A stretch of DNA of 64,000 nucleotides from Sediminibacillus halophilus (GCF_900103695.1 NZ_FNHF01000002.1:62001-126000), one strand, 5' to 3'. Counted from the first letter of the stretch, positions 34,992-44,228 are shown. Notes: generated by a model from the sequence alone, not told the origin. Numbers and translations: made by a program.

Positions 34992-37900
34992 CTAATTTAA
35001 TTCTAGTCCAAGTTGCTGCAGGGCACGTTTATTTTTACGTGCGGTTTCTGATGGGTTAGGAACAGTATCATAATAGTTAACTGTTTGATTAATTTCATTC
35101 CTTCCTCCACCGTTTGTTAATACCTCCAATAATTGTTCCAGTATTTGTACAACACGAGAATTCGTTTCTTGATAATCAGGTAGTTGTCCTGGACGTTTAT
35201 TCCCTGCAATTTCTTTCCCTGCCAGAGCCAGCAATTTCATGGAATCGGTTCTTCTCGCCGGGTTTGTAGAGATAGCATATTCTGGCCAACCGTCTTCGGC
35301 AAAACCATATAGACCAGGCGTGCTAATACGAGCTCCTGTTTTATAACCCACATACGGCAATCCTTTTGCCAACGCTTTAATACCTGGTACATTAAATGCG
35401 CTGCCATATCTGCTCTTGATATAGTTAATGGCTGCCGCAGCGTTGTGGATCGGATTCATGATGTCATTCCACCCGGGTGCTTTAAAAGCATTAAAAGTGG
35501 GACCTATCGTCTGCATAAGTCCCATTGAAGGTGTGCCGCGTTTCGCATTAATATCCCAACGGTTTATGGTTGATGGGCCTGTTCGACCGCCGGATTCTTT
35601 CATAGCGATTGTAGTCAGTGGGCCTAACCATGAAGATGGAACACCGGTCCTGGACATAGCCGCTGCAATCCACGACTTAACATTGCCTGGAGCGTTGGTA
35701 TCAAATGAACCAAAGTCAGAAATCTTGTTCTTAATATAGTCACGGAGCTCGTCCTTAACTTTGTTGAACAAGCCTTTTCCAAGTCCATCAAATAATCCTG
35801 GAAGATCAGGAGTTACCACTCCAAATTTCTCCATGGCCTTATCAAATAGTTTGCTAGGATTTGAGATATAGTCCCATACATTTAACGCAGTGTCTTTTAC
35901 TTTACCGGCAGCTTCTTTTAGAGAGCCAATACCAAAAGCATATTTAGGGATTAGATCGAGCAACGGACGCGTTTCTTTTGCAGATAGAACCGAAGTTCCT
36001 TTCTCCATGTTTACCAGCGTAGGCTTATCTGGACTCAAACCTAATTTGCCGTCAGGAGACTGGATAAGTTCTGGACCAGCATTTATGCCTTTACCATCCC
36101 CCACAATAGCCAAACCGCCGGGATGTCCTTCTGTACCTTCGGCATAATGTGGTACGTCCCATTTTGGAATAGATTTGTCTACCCCAATCTTGCCAAGAAC
36201 CCAGTTCACACCACCAATAGTTCCATTGATACCTTTGCCTAGCTTGCTAGCCATGGCATTGATCACATCGGTAATACCATCTTTGACATCGCCTGCCATA
36301 TAACCAATACCTGCACCTAGCATTTTCGGAAGGCCTTTGGCTTTATCAACCATATCCTCAAAACGATCACTCATGATGTCCTTGGTTGCTTTTAGAGCTG
36401 CGCCGGTTCCTACTTTAAGTTCTTCGAATTTTATTAACCCATTTGAAACCAGATCAGCAATAGAGTCAGTAGCACTGCTCTTGAAATCCAAAAACTTTCC
36501 GGTGCTATTTACTACAAAATCTCCAATATTACTCTGACTATCCTTAGTAAATTTGGATAAATCGGCATACATCGTGAGGTATTTAGCTCCAAGGTCAATT
36601 TGAAGTTTGTCCCATTTAGAATATATCTCGCCTGTTTCCCAACTTACATTGTCAACATGCTCTTGAGCTTGTGCTTGAGCTTCTTCCACTACTCTTGAAT
36701 GCATTTCTTCAGCATGAGAAATAGTGTCGTTTTTTTGTCTTTCCGCCTCAGCAATAAGGGTATCAGCTTGTTCTTTAGTTAATTCACCTGAATCATCCCG
36801 TTGACGGGTGAATTCTGCAACTGCTCGGTTATATTGTTCTTCCGCCTCCGCAATAACCTTATCTTTTTGCTCAATGGAATTTTTCACTACTTCAGCAGCT
36901 TGACGAGCAGATATTTCAGAGGATTGACGCTGCATGTTTTCTAATATAACTTTTTGTTCTTGTTGATTTTCTGTTAGTACCTCTATACCCATATCCAACC
37001 ACTCTTGTTGAATCCTGGCCACTTCGGCATTTTCTTTTTCAGTGGTTGTTCTGTTTTCTTCTAAGGCATTCGAATAAATCTCATTGATTCGGTTCATGCC
37101 TTCTTTTGTAATGTTCTTTCTCTCTTCATAACCCTCTGTAACATTTTTAATAATCTCCGATTGTTCTTCTTCAGAAATGTTCTTAGCATCGGAGAACAAA
37201 TCTTTCATAACGCTCAAGGTATCGTTTTTATCTTCTTCTAATCCATCGATGATCATATTTCCCATTTGATCAAAGTTAGATACAAGTGAATCTCTCATGT
37301 CTGATGTTACTTCTTTACCGCTCCAGGCCAATTCATCAAGTTGGACGGTCGCCTCTTCATTCAAATCCATAAAGCTCCCGACAGCTTTTTCCGTTGAATC
37401 TGACACCTGGTCGCCAAACAATTCAACCTCTGGTATAGCATCTTGTTTTAGATGATTATAAAGGGCAATACCTCCAGCTGTTAAACCAGCTAATGCACCG
37501 ATCGCTATACCGACAGGACCAGTTGCAAATCCTGCCAAAGCAGCTCCAAGACCGCCAGCACCTGCAATTGCTCCTGATGCAGCTCCTGCAATGGTGACAA
37601 TGCCACCTATAGTGGAGACCAGGCTTCCGCCCACCATTAAAACAGGACCCATCGCTGCGGCCAATCCGCCCATTATAAGGATTTGTTTTTGGGTAGATTC
37701 GTCCAACTCGCCAAACCATTGAACAAGATCAGTAACCTTCTCTACTCCATCCGTGAACATCGGCAACACTTTATCTGAAAATTGAATGGACAGTTCTTCG
37801 AAAGCTGACTTTAACCGCTGAATATTCCCTTGGGCATTATCTTGCATGGTTTCAGCCATATCATTGAGTGCGCCATCTGCGTCAGACACATCCCCTTTAA

Positions 37901-39176
37901 GCTCGCCATATTCATCATCAAGACCAGATAGCAACCCTTGAAAAGTCTTCAAATGTTCTTTGCCGGCAATCATCGAAATGTATTGAGCGCGTTGTTCATC
38001 GGTCATATCCTTGGTACGATCTTTAACCAGTCGTAACGTTTCTTCTAAGCCAATAAACTGACCATCAGCATCAAAAGCGCTAATTTCTAAGTCTTCCATC
38101 GCCTTCCCTGCTTGTCCAGCTCCTGAAGATAGATTGACCATGATTGCGTTCATTGCCCGGCCGGCTTCAGAACCTTTAAAACCTCTGTTAGCAAGTGTTC
38201 CTAGCAAAGCCGTACTTTCTTCCAAAGGAACGTTAAATTCTTTAAAGTTTCCGCCTGCCGTAATATAGGCTTCCATCAGAGCGTCAATATCGGTATTACT
38301 GTTCCTAGCAGCTTGTGCAACGTTATCCAGATATTTGGGAAGGTCCTCGACTTCTACCCCGAGAGCAGACATACTATCCGTTGCCAAGTCGGAAGCGCGA
38401 GCCAGGTCGATGTTTCCTGCTTCAGAAAGCCGTAGTACAGGCTCCAGGCCATCCATCATTTGTGTAGTGTCCCAGCCTGCTAATGCCATATAGCCCAGGG
38501 CGTCAGCTGCTTCAGAGGCGCTTTTACTTGTCGATGCACCTAATTCCCTAGCCTTGCCTTCTAACTGCTCCAAATCATTCCCTGTGGCTCCGCTGATGGC
38601 TTGCACATTAGACATGCTTTTTTCAAAGTCCATACCGGTTTTCAGCATCAGGCCGCCCAGACCAGCAATAGGAGCAGTCACGCTCATGGTTAAATTTTTA
38701 CCAATACCTGTCATGGATTTACCGACAGACATAAATTTGTCTCCGGCTTTTTGCATGGAAGTGCTCATTTTTCCCCAACGAGATTCAGAGATTTCCTGTT
38801 CTCTTTTGAGCTCTTTCAGTTCTTCCGTTGTACGATCAACATAACGTTCCAAATTTTGAAGAGAGGCAGATTGGTTATTATATGCCTTTGCAGCTTTTTC
38901 AGCTTCGATTGAACCTTCCCCATGCTCATTGACCATCTTTTCGTAATTCCGCTTTGCCTTCTCGGTGATGGAACGCTGTACTTCTAATTTTTTATTTAAG
39001 CCTTCCAGCCGTGTTTCGTATTTACGAATCGAACGGTCTCCGCGGTCAAACGCTGACAAATTGGCTTTCATTTCACTGTTTACCAGTCGCATTTTGGAAC
39101 GGAGGTCTGTTAGGCCGCTCTCCACTTTCATTGTCTCCAGGTCGAGCCCTATCGACATGCCTTCAATTCTTTCCAA
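34992..39176 (-). CDS. Tape measure protein with lytic transglycosylase domain
   Basis: At 1394 residues it is the longest gene. N-terminal coiled coils lead to the TP901-type tape-measure core (EQLEGKARELGASTSKSA). A hydrophobic segment lies near 490-590. Another coiled stretch follows, then a C-terminal SLT lysozyme-like domain: TTIAMKESGGRTGPS with the catalytic Glu and GLMQTIGPTFNAF. It sets tail length and helps DNA pass the wall. The TTG start follows GGGAGGGAG. Confidence 0.9.
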   Translation of the reverse strand: MERIEGMSIGLDLETMKVESGLTDLRSKMRLVNSEMKANLSAFDRGDRSIRKYETRLEGLNKKLEVQRSITEKAKRNYEKMVNEHGEGSIEAEKAAKAYNNQSASLQNLERYVDRTTEELKELKREQEISESRWGKMSTSMQKAGDKFMSVGKSMTGIGKNLTMSVTAPIAGLGGLMLKTGMDFEKSMSNVQAISGATGNDLEQLEGKARELGASTSKSASEAADALGYMALAGWDTTQMMDGLEPVLRLSEAGNIDLARASDLATDSMSALGVEVEDLPKYLDNVAQAARNSNTDIDALMEAYITAGGNFKEFNVPLEESTALLGTLANRGFKGSEAGRAMNAIMVNLSSGAGQAGKAMEDLEISAFDADGQFIGLEETLRLVKDRTKDMTDEQRAQYISMIAGKEHLKTFQGLLSGLDDEYGELKGDVSDADGALNDMAETMQDNAQGNIQRLKSAFEELSIQFSDKVLPMFTDGVEKVTDLVQWFGELDESTQKQILIMGGLAAAMGPVLMVGGSLVSTIGGIVTIAGAASGAIAGAGGLGAALAGFATGPVGIAIGALAGLTAGGIALYNHLKQDAIPEVELFGDQVSDSTEKAVGSFMDLNEEATVQLDELAWSGKEVTSDMRDSLVSNFDQMGNMIIDGLEEDKNDTLSVMKDLFSDAKNISEEEQSEIIKNVTEGYEERKNITKEGMNRINEIYSNALEENRTTTEKENAEVARIQQEWLDMGIEVLTENQQEQKVILENMQRQSSEISARQAAEVVKNSIEQKDKVIAEAEEQYNRAVAEFTRQRDDSGELTKEQADTLIAEAERQKNDTISHAEEMHSRVVEEAQAQAQEHVDNVSWETGEIYSKWDKLQIDLGAKYLTMYADLSKFTKDSQSNIGDFVVNSTGKFLDFKSSATDSIADLVSNGLIKFEELKVGTGAALKATKDIMSDRFEDMVDKAKGLPKMLGAGIGYMAGDVKDGITDVINAMASKLGKGINGTIGGVNWVLGKIGVDKSIPKWDVPHYAEGTEGHPGGLAIVGDGKGINAGPELIQSPDGKLGLSPDKPTLVNMEKGTSVLSAKETRPLLDLIPKYAFGIGSLKEAAGKVKDTALNVWDYISNPSKLFDKAMEKFGVVTPDLPGLFDGLGKGLFNKVKDELRDYIKNKISDFGSFDTNAPGNVKSWIAAAMSRTGVPSSWLGPLTTIAMKESGGRTGPSTINRWDINAKRGTPSMGLMQTIGPTFNAFKAPGWNDIMNPIHNAAAAINYIKSRYGSAFNVPGIKALAKGLPYVGYKTGARISTPGLYGFAEDGWPEYAISTNPARRTDSMKLLALAGKEIAGNKRPGQLPDYQETNSRVVQILEQLLEVLTNGGGRNEINQTVNYYDTVPNPSETARKNKRALQQLGLELN

Positions 39177-39202
39177 GTATTCTCCCTCCCTTCTTCAAAA
39201 AA

Positions 39203-39245
39203 TTAAAAATCCCTCAACCACCAAATGCGGCGATCAGGGATTTCT
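39203..39245 (-). terminator. Hairpin/terminator at the end of the chaperone frameshift frame
   Basis: AAATCCCT pairs with AGGGATTT across the last codons of the extended chaperone, followed by TTAATTTTTT on the minus strand. It lies just before the tape-measure gene. Confidence 0.55.
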
Positions 39246-39420
39246 CTTGTTTCGGTTTGTTCTTTTCTTCTAATAGCTGAATAACAAAATAGTAAGGCAT
39301 ATCCAGTATCTCGTTGATATCCTTACCATTCTTCAATAGCTCATTGAAAAGCCGATCCATGTATTCTTTTTGCTTTTCAGCGGTAAAATCTTCATCCGTC
39401 AGCGTTTCTTCGCCAGGTAC
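39214..39420 (-). CDS. Tail assembly chaperone, -1 frameshift extension (gpT-like)
   Basis: From the slippery site the -1 frame stays open for 68 residues (begins VPGEETLTDEDF, ends LIAAFGG). It has no start codon of its own in a good context. Fused to the upstream frame it makes a long chaperone, as gpG-gpGT of lambda and most siphophages. The long form links tape measure and tail tube protein during assembly. Confidence 0.85.
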   Translation of the reverse strand, partial: VPGEETLTDEDFTAEKQKEYMDRLFNELLKNGKDINEILDMPYYFVIQLLEEKNKPKQEKSLIAAFGG

Positions 39421-39761
39421 TTTTTTGTCGCATCATTCTGCACCCCTCTTGCTACAAAGATAATCTGATCAATTAATACCTGGTTCAAGTCAGGAGCATG
39501 AATGCCATTGAACAATTCTTCTTTTGTGAATTGCCCGCCATACACACGGTTGGCAACAAAGTCCATGATTTCATCGTATAATTCCTTTTCACCTTTAGCG
39601 TCCCGCTTTTCATCACTTTCGATTTTGGCGTTGATGTCGATTGCCTCATACACTACACTTGACTTGATAAATGGTGGGGTTAAAAATTTCTTCGTTTCAA
39701 CTTCTCCCTCTTCCGTTACATTGGTAACAAGCTCGATCATGTGTCTTTTCAAATTAGCCAA
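39399..39761 (-). CDS. Tail assembly chaperone (gpG-like)
   Basis: This 120-residue helical protein lies between the tail genes and tape measure, the standard place. GAGAGG directly abuts the ATG at 39770 but stands 9 bases before the TTG at 39761, so the TTG is preferred. Near the 3' end is an A AAA AAG slippery heptamer that feeds a share of ribosomes into the downstream frame. Confidence 0.8.
   Translation of the reverse strand: MANLKRHMIELVTNVTEEGEVETKKFLTPPFIKSSVVYEAIDINAKIESDEKRDAKGEKELYDEIMDFVANRVYGGQFTKEELFNGIHAPDLNQVLIDQIIFVARGVQNDATKKYLAKKR
39420..39426 (-). other. Programmed -1 ribosomal frameshift site
   Basis: In the chaperone frame the codons ACA AAA AAG contain the canonical heptamer A AAA AAG. 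The -1 frame after it is open to 39214 and encodes the expected extension. Confidence 0.85.
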
Positions 39762-39804
39762 TTCAAACATCCTCTCAAATTGTTTTTTTATTAATGCTCA
39801 TAAA

Positions 39805-39837
39805 TAAAAAGAGCAGGTTTTACTCCTGCTCTTTTGT
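39805..39837. terminator. Terminator closing the major tail/glycosyltransferase unit
   Basis: A perfect 11-bp stem AAAAGAGCAGG / CCTGCTCTTTT (39807-39817 with 39825-39835) has a 7-base loop and T-runs on the minus strand. Confidence 0.8.
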
Positions 39838-40913
39838 CAATCAACCTTTTTAATTAATGGCCGTCCCGCTTTATTATTGGATGAAGATAATTCTTTCAGC
39901 CGTTCCTCAGAAACTTTCTTGTTAGCAGGCTTTGGGAAACGGTCTCCCTCAAAATACTCCTTGTCATCCTCCAGGTCCCGGAAACTTTCTATCACTTCAT
40001 ATTGAACTTTAGATTTAGCCATCGTCGATTTCACCTCTTTTATTGCTTCCACGTACTTTATGGAAGCCTTTGAATTATCAATGTGTTCAAAGGAATCATC
40101 GAAAGGAGTATGATTCACATACTTCCCTTTAAAGAACAAACCTTGCTGATCATTCATTACACCAGCGTTATGAAAAATGCCTGTTTCTTCATAACGTTGA
40201 ATATCATCAGTCGGCCAACAAAAATCCAGTTCGCTTGGTGTCTTTACCGCTTTATTAAAATGGTAGACATTCCATAATTGCGCCCACATTTCTGCTGTCC
40301 ATTTCTGTATTGGCGTATAACTTCGGCCATTGGCTTTTACATATTCAGGTTCCACAGAAGCCAAAAATCTATAGAGTTTAACAGAGTCACGATATACTTT
40401 TTTCCAATACTCAAAAGTCGGATTATTAATTATCCATTGTGCTCCGCCAACAGGATTCTCCCGTCTGATCTTGGCAGCGTCAATGTTTAATAATCCGCAC
40501 ATTCGATCCAGTAAATCCTCACCTTTACTATCGATATAATCGATGCTTAGGTAACTTTCACAATTGGAAGCGATCCATTTATTTTTTGTAGCCTTAACTT
40601 GTGGAACTTGTCTCAATAATACATCGCTATCCAAATAAAAATAACTGTCATCTTCACGAGAACGGTCCTCTTCTAAATACCTCATCCATAAATAAGGTTT
40701 GATAGAAGGAATATATGTCTTGTCGTTTCGCCCATCTTTATATATGTGGACTTCTACTCCATACTTATTCCTCAGATATAAAGGTATTTGATTGTCCTGC
40801 TTAGCAAATAACAGGACAATCTCTTTAATACCTAATTTTCGGAGACGGGTTAAACATACTTCAAGCTCCCATTCAAAGCGTTTTATCGCTGGTTGACACA
40901 GTATAAACTTCAT
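39837..40913 (-). CDS. Phage glycosyltransferase (GT-A-like), candidate virion glycosylator
   Basis: The protein has 358 residues with an N-terminal Rossmann-like GT-A layout. Alternating strands (KEIVLLFA, VEVHIYKD) lead to FYLDSDVLL, whose D95-S-D97 is the metal- and sugar-nucleotide-binding DxD motif. ENPVGGAQWII and IFHNAG resemble acceptor-side segments. There is no signal or membrane span. It follows the major tail gene by 2 bases and is enclosed by terminators on both sides. Its likely targets are the poly-Thr tails of the major tail and capsid proteins; that link is inference. Confidence 0.75.
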   Translation of the reverse strand: MKFILCQPAIKRFEWELEVCLTRLRKLGIKEIVLLFAKQDNQIPLYLRNKYGVEVHIYKDGRNDKTYIPSIKPYLWMRYLEEDRSREDDSYFYLDSDVLLRQVPQVKATKNKWIASNCESYLSIDYIDSKGEDLLDRMCGLLNIDAAKIRRENPVGGAQWIINNPTFEYWKKVYRDSVKLYRFLASVEPEYVKANGRSYTPIQKWTAEMWAQLWNVYHFNKAVKTPSELDFCWPTDDIQRYEETGIFHNAGVMNDQQGLFFKGKYVNHTPFDDSFEHIDNSKASIKYVEAIKEVKSTMAKSKVQYEVIESFRDLEDDKEYFEGDRFPKPANKKVSEERLKELSSSNNKAGRPLIKKVD

Positions 40914-40915
40914 GA

Positions 40916-41542
40916 TTATGCACTAGTCGTTGTTGTGGTTGTTGTTGTGGTTGAAGGATAAGGTTTGCCAAAGACCGCCTGGAAGAGAGCATCTCGATTT
41001 GTAGTTTCTCCTTTGGCATCTTTTCCGAAAATCACGGATTTTTCTTGTTCAAAGCCATCTACTTTCCTATCCATAAATTCTGCTGAAATTTCCTCAGTTG
41101 AGAAAGTAGTCTCTGTTTGTTTCGTTTGACCATTAATGGAAGGACGCAAGAATATCCCTTTGGTCAGCCCTACCCATTCTTTCGAGCCATCTTCATATGT
41201 TTTCGCAAACACACAAGCAACATACGGTGGAGTGTCTTCGGAACCATGAGCCGTCAATCCATTTGAGGTTTCTAATCCAAGCAACCGCTTTTTATCCGCT
41301 CCAGGCAACGTATGAAATCCTGACGTTACAGTAATATTACCGCTGGATACTGCAAGCTCGGCTGTAACGTTGTCACCAAATGCACGGACCGCCGACTGAG
41401 GCATATCAACTGTGATGTTCTGTAAGAACTGAATTCGTTCGATAATACCATTGGTTACATTCTCACTGCTTTCATCAATTTCAGCATAGTAAAATTCATC
41501 TACACCTGTAGAAGACCTGTAGGTTTTAACTTCTTCAGCCAT
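40916..41542 (-). CDS. Major tail protein with poly-threonine C-terminal tail
   Basis: This 208-residue tail tube protein of the phi13/TP901 type (EVKTYRSSTGVDEFYYAEID start, DRKVDGFEQEKSVIFGKDAKGETT core) lies between tail completion genes and chaperones. The last residues are PSTTTTTTTTTSA: nine threonines coded by ACA, ACC, ACG and ACT. The capsid protein ends the same way. Such an exposed Thr-rich tail is a typical O-glycosylation acceptor. The start follows TAGGAGTG. Confidence 0.85.
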   Translation of the reverse strand: MAEEVKTYRSSTGVDEFYYAEIDESSENVTNGIIERIQFLQNITVDMPQSAVRAFGDNVTAELAVSSGNITVTSGFHTLPGADKKRLLGLETSNGLTAHGSEDTPPYVACVFAKTYEDGSKEWVGLTKGIFLRPSINGQTKQTETTFSTEEISAEFMDRKVDGFEQEKSVIFGKDAKGETTNRDALFQAVFGKPYPSTTTTTTTTTSA

Positions 41543-41563
41543 TTATATCACTCCTATATTGTA

Positions 41564-41590
41564 ATAAAAAAGACACCCTATAAGGTGTCA
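41564..41590 (-). terminator. Terminator-like hairpin just before the major tail gene
   Basis: GACACC pairs with GGTGTC (41572-41577 with 41584-41589) with T6 on the minus strand. It overlaps the stop of the preceding gene and lies about 22 bases before the major tail start codon. Confidence 0.7.
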
Positions 41591-41958
41591 AAGTCTTTTC
41601 GATACTTTTTTCCTGTATATCTTCTGGCATCTCGAAAGATACCATAATCCTTGTCATACTCGGGTAATCCACCTACCTGGGCTAATCCAAGTTTCCACAT
41701 AATAGACTGTATTTTCTTAGCCAACATATCGGTTAAAGTCCGTTTTTTTGTCCATACCTCTATTTGATAGAGGTGATCATCTTTTAACCAGTTGTTATCA
41801 GCAAAGTCCTCTGGACTGGGTGGAGCCAGTGGATCAATAACAATATGCGGTTCTTGTAAGTCAGCTGCTTCCGGATATTCATAATACTTAATCCGCCCGC
41901 CGGCATTTTCAACAATAAAATCATCAGCCATCATAGCTTGGTAGATTTCATCCAGCAT
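41578..41958 (-). CDS. Tail terminator/completion protein (DUF806-like)
   Basis: The protein has 126 residues. Its position between the gp10-like protein and the major tail protein, and the segments PHIVIDPLAPPSPED and YQIEVWTKK, fit the DUF806-like tail completion family. These cap the tail tube at the head side. AGGAGGGG precedes the ATG. Confidence 0.72.
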   Translation of the reverse strand: MLDEIYQAMMADDFIVENAGGRIKYYEYPEAADLQEPHIVIDPLAPPSPEDFADNNWLKDDHLYQIEVWTKKRTLTDMLAKKIQSIMWKLGLAQVGGLPEYDKDYGIFRDARRYTGKKYRKDFDTL

Positions 41959-42350
41959 TACAAGCCCCTCCTGATAGCGTTTATGATTGTTTTTCTATAC
42001 GCAGCTTTTGCGTTTTTCATCGCCCTGGCAATTGCACCTTTACCTGCAGGATTCGGGTTCTGGACGGTTCCCCATTCATTCAAATGGATGATGCGGTAAC
42101 GATCATGAGGTCCACGCCAATACACTTTAACTGTTCTGGTTCCTTCTACCCACATCGGCTTTGATATTGTTATTTCCTCAATGGAATAACCTTTGTCTTT
42201 AAACTTTTCAAATTCTGCCTTTAGTTCTTTTATGAATACTTTTGCTCCATCAGTTAATGCCTTGTCACTGATACGCTGCATATTCTCTTTTCCGAATTTC
42301 TTCTCCACTTCCGCAAGCACCTTATCCGTTCCTGTGATCTTCACACTCAT
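41958..42350 (-). CDS. HK97 gp10-like head-tail protein
   Basis: This basic protein of 130 residues has KALTDGAKVFIKELKAEF, YRIIHLNEWGTV and the GKGAIARAMKNAKAAYRKTI C-terminal helix, as in the HK97 gp10 family. It acts at the head-tail joint or tail completion. Its stop touches the next gene's start, suggesting coupling. Confidence 0.82.
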   Translation of the reverse strand: MSVKITGTDKVLAEVEKKFGKENMQRISDKALTDGAKVFIKELKAEFEKFKDKGYSIEEITISKPMWVEGTRTVKVYWRGPHDRYRIIHLNEWGTVQNPNPAGKGAIARAMKNAKAAYRKTIINAIRRGL

Positions 42351-42721
42351 GAAGACACCCCGGCAATCACGTTGATAAAATCCTTTTGCTGCAGATCAGG
42401 CTGAACATGCTTCACGTTGTAAAGCACGTCACGGTACCTTTCGTCCTCAATGGACAAATAATGCTTGTCGTTTCGGGGTACAAAATCACCCATAGGATCT
42501 CTAATAACAACAGTGATATCAGACAGGGTACCGTTGGATTTTGCCAGTTCCACATCTTTAGCCCATACCTCATCTATCTTGCCATAGCATTCATAAACGG
42601 GCACTTCCCCTATACTGCTCCCGGGTTCCGGGCCATCGCTTGGTGTATCTTCATAAAAAGACACAGGGGTTCTTAATTCACCAGAATGAAGACGAGGCGG
42701 CTTGTATTTAAACTGTCTCAT
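42347..42721 (-). CDS. Head closure (head-tail adaptor) protein
   Basis: The protein has 124 residues: LRTPVSFYEDT, then KIDEVWAKDVELAKSNGT and a C-terminal VKHVQPD segment. This is the SPP1 gp16/phage head-tail joining family pattern. AAGGTG before the ATG at 42721 sets the start, inside the end of the upstream gene. Confidence 0.8.
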   Translation of the reverse strand: MRQFKYKPPRLHSGELRTPVSFYEDTPSDGPEPGSSIGEVPVYECYGKIDEVWAKDVELAKSNGTLSDITVVIRDPMGDFVPRNDKHYLSIEDERYRDVLYNVKHVQPDLQQKDFINVIAGVSS

Positions 42722-43013
42722 CGGTTTCACCTTCTTTTGCAAAGGTCATGTCTAAACCAAGACCGAGTATGTCACTTTGAAAATTGTCATCAAAATACTC
42801 AACCGCATCATTGTACGCATATCTGGTTCGTTCTAGGACAAGTTCCCTTGCTCGTTTATCGATATTGTTTTCCCCGTCAATGTCAAAACTTCCGCACTTA
42901 TCTTCCACGTATGCAACAGAAAAGGACAACAACTCTTTCAAATTGTCGTCCTCTCCACTATGTGAGATATGCATCCTGCCTTTAAATGCTTGCAATAGTT
43001 TATCTGAGACCAT
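42708..43013 (-). CDS. Head-tail connector protein (gp6/gp15-like)
   Basis: This short helical protein lies directly behind the capsid gene. FKGRMHISHSGEDDNLKELLSFSVAYVEDKCG and LVLERTRYAYNDAVEYFDDNF form the usual pair of helices of gp6-like connectors, which extend the portal ring. The ribosome site is weak. Confidence 0.78.
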   Translation of the reverse strand: MVSDKLLQAFKGRMHISHSGEDDNLKELLSFSVAYVEDKCGSFDIDGENNIDKRARELVLERTRYAYNDAVEYFDDNFQSDILGLGLDMTFAKEGETDETV

Positions 43014-43027
43014 CAAGATTACCCCGC

Positions 43028-44206
43028 TTATGCACTAGTTGTTGTCGTCGTAGTTGTTGTGCTTCCAGTATTAAAGTCGATATCTAAATCATAAACCAGA
43101 GCAGTCTTATTGTCCTCTGGCTTACCATTTGCGAATTGCTTAATTGTGTAAAGCATGGCGTCTTCAATAGCCAACGTCTGGTCGAATTTATTTGTTTTGT
43201 ACCCACCTGCTAACGCAGCAAGATATTTCCCCTGAACAAAGAACAGCGCTTTTCCAACCGGAACTTCTTCAGACTCAATTGGTTTAATGTTATATGGCAA
43301 AGACATCACCCATTGACCATTAGCTGTTTGAATAGTATTTCTAGCTTGTACACTAATAGAGTCGACTGGGTTTACCACCATAACAATTTTGTTCATTACC
43401 TTTCGTGCTTTGTTTTTTGCATCTGTAGATAAGGCTTTAATTACATCATGTAATTCGCCTGCCACAACCTCTCCCTTTTCAGATGGTGCAAAAGTCAATG
43501 TACCAGTAGAACTTTTAGTTGTAACAGCTCCGGACTCACTAACATTTTTCATTAATCCAATTGGCTCATTTTGAGCTGGCCCACGGCCATTAACCAAACC
43601 ATATTCCAAACCAACAGAATAAGACTCAACTAGTAATGTGCGAACATAACGTTCAACCCAGACTGGACCAAGATCTAGCATATCTTTTGGAATTACTGCA
43701 AAGGCAGTAAGTTTCAATTGTCCAATTTCTTCTTCGGTAAATGCAGCGCTAATTTGCCCTTTAATTTCGCCGAACAATTTACCCCAAGCATAAGCTTTAT
43801 TAGGGTCTGATTTGATGAATCGCGTAACTGCTCCTAGATCTCTCAAACCGATTGCTTGAAGTAAAGGATGTGCCTCCACCAAATCTTCAAATACTCTTTC
43901 TTGGGTAGTAACTGGTAAGATGGAATTTTCATCAAACCCACCAGATGTCACTACTTCATTAAAGAATTTTCTTTCTTCTGAAGTAAGCACGTTTTGTCCT
44001 CGAGCAGATAGAATTTGTGCATCCATTTGTTGAGTGCGAACTTCTGCAGTTATCTTTTCTGTTAAATCCTCCGCAAGGGCATTCTGCATTTCATCCCAGG
44101 CAGCTGCAAGTTTTTCCTGGTCTTGCTCTTCCGCCTTCACTAGTTCCATATATGCTTCTTTTTTGGCCTGAAAATTATCCATTTTTCCTTTTAATCTCAT
44201 TGGCAT
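43028..44206 (-). CDS. Major capsid protein (HK97 fold) with poly-threonine tail
   Basis: The protein has 392 residues. The N-terminal 80 or so are charged and helical, the delta-domain scaffold normally cleaved by the adjacent protease. The rest matches HK97-type capsids (NSILPVTTQERVFEDLVEAHPLLQ, AFAVIPKDMLDLGPVWVERYV). It ends GSTTTTTTTTSA: eight threonines in a codon mix different from that of the major tail protein. TAGGAGG precedes the ATG. A strong hairpin lies just upstream. Confidence 0.92.
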   Translation of the reverse strand: MPMRLKGKMDNFQAKKEAYMELVKAEEQDQEKLAAAWDEMQNALAEDLTEKITAEVRTQQMDAQILSARGQNVLTSEERKFFNEVVTSGGFDENSILPVTTQERVFEDLVEAHPLLQAIGLRDLGAVTRFIKSDPNKAYAWGKLFGEIKGQISAAFTEEEIGQLKLTAFAVIPKDMLDLGPVWVERYVRTLLVESYSVGLEYGLVNGRGPAQNEPIGLMKNVSESGAVTTKSSTGTLTFAPSEKGEVVAGELHDVIKALSTDAKNKARKVMNKIVMVVNPVDSISVQARNTIQTANGQWVMSLPYNIKPIESEEVPVGKALFFVQGKYLAALAGGYKTNKFDQTLAIEDAMLYTIKQFANGKPEDNKTALVYDLDIDFNTGSTTTTTTTTSA

Positions 44207-44228
44207 GTTGTATTCCTCCTAATTTTTA

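Noticed and set aside
40918-40960. Poly-Thr tails as products of trinucleotide slippage
   Set aside because: The codons are mixed ACA, ACC, ACG, ACT in both genes and differ in order between them, which simple repeat expansion would not give.
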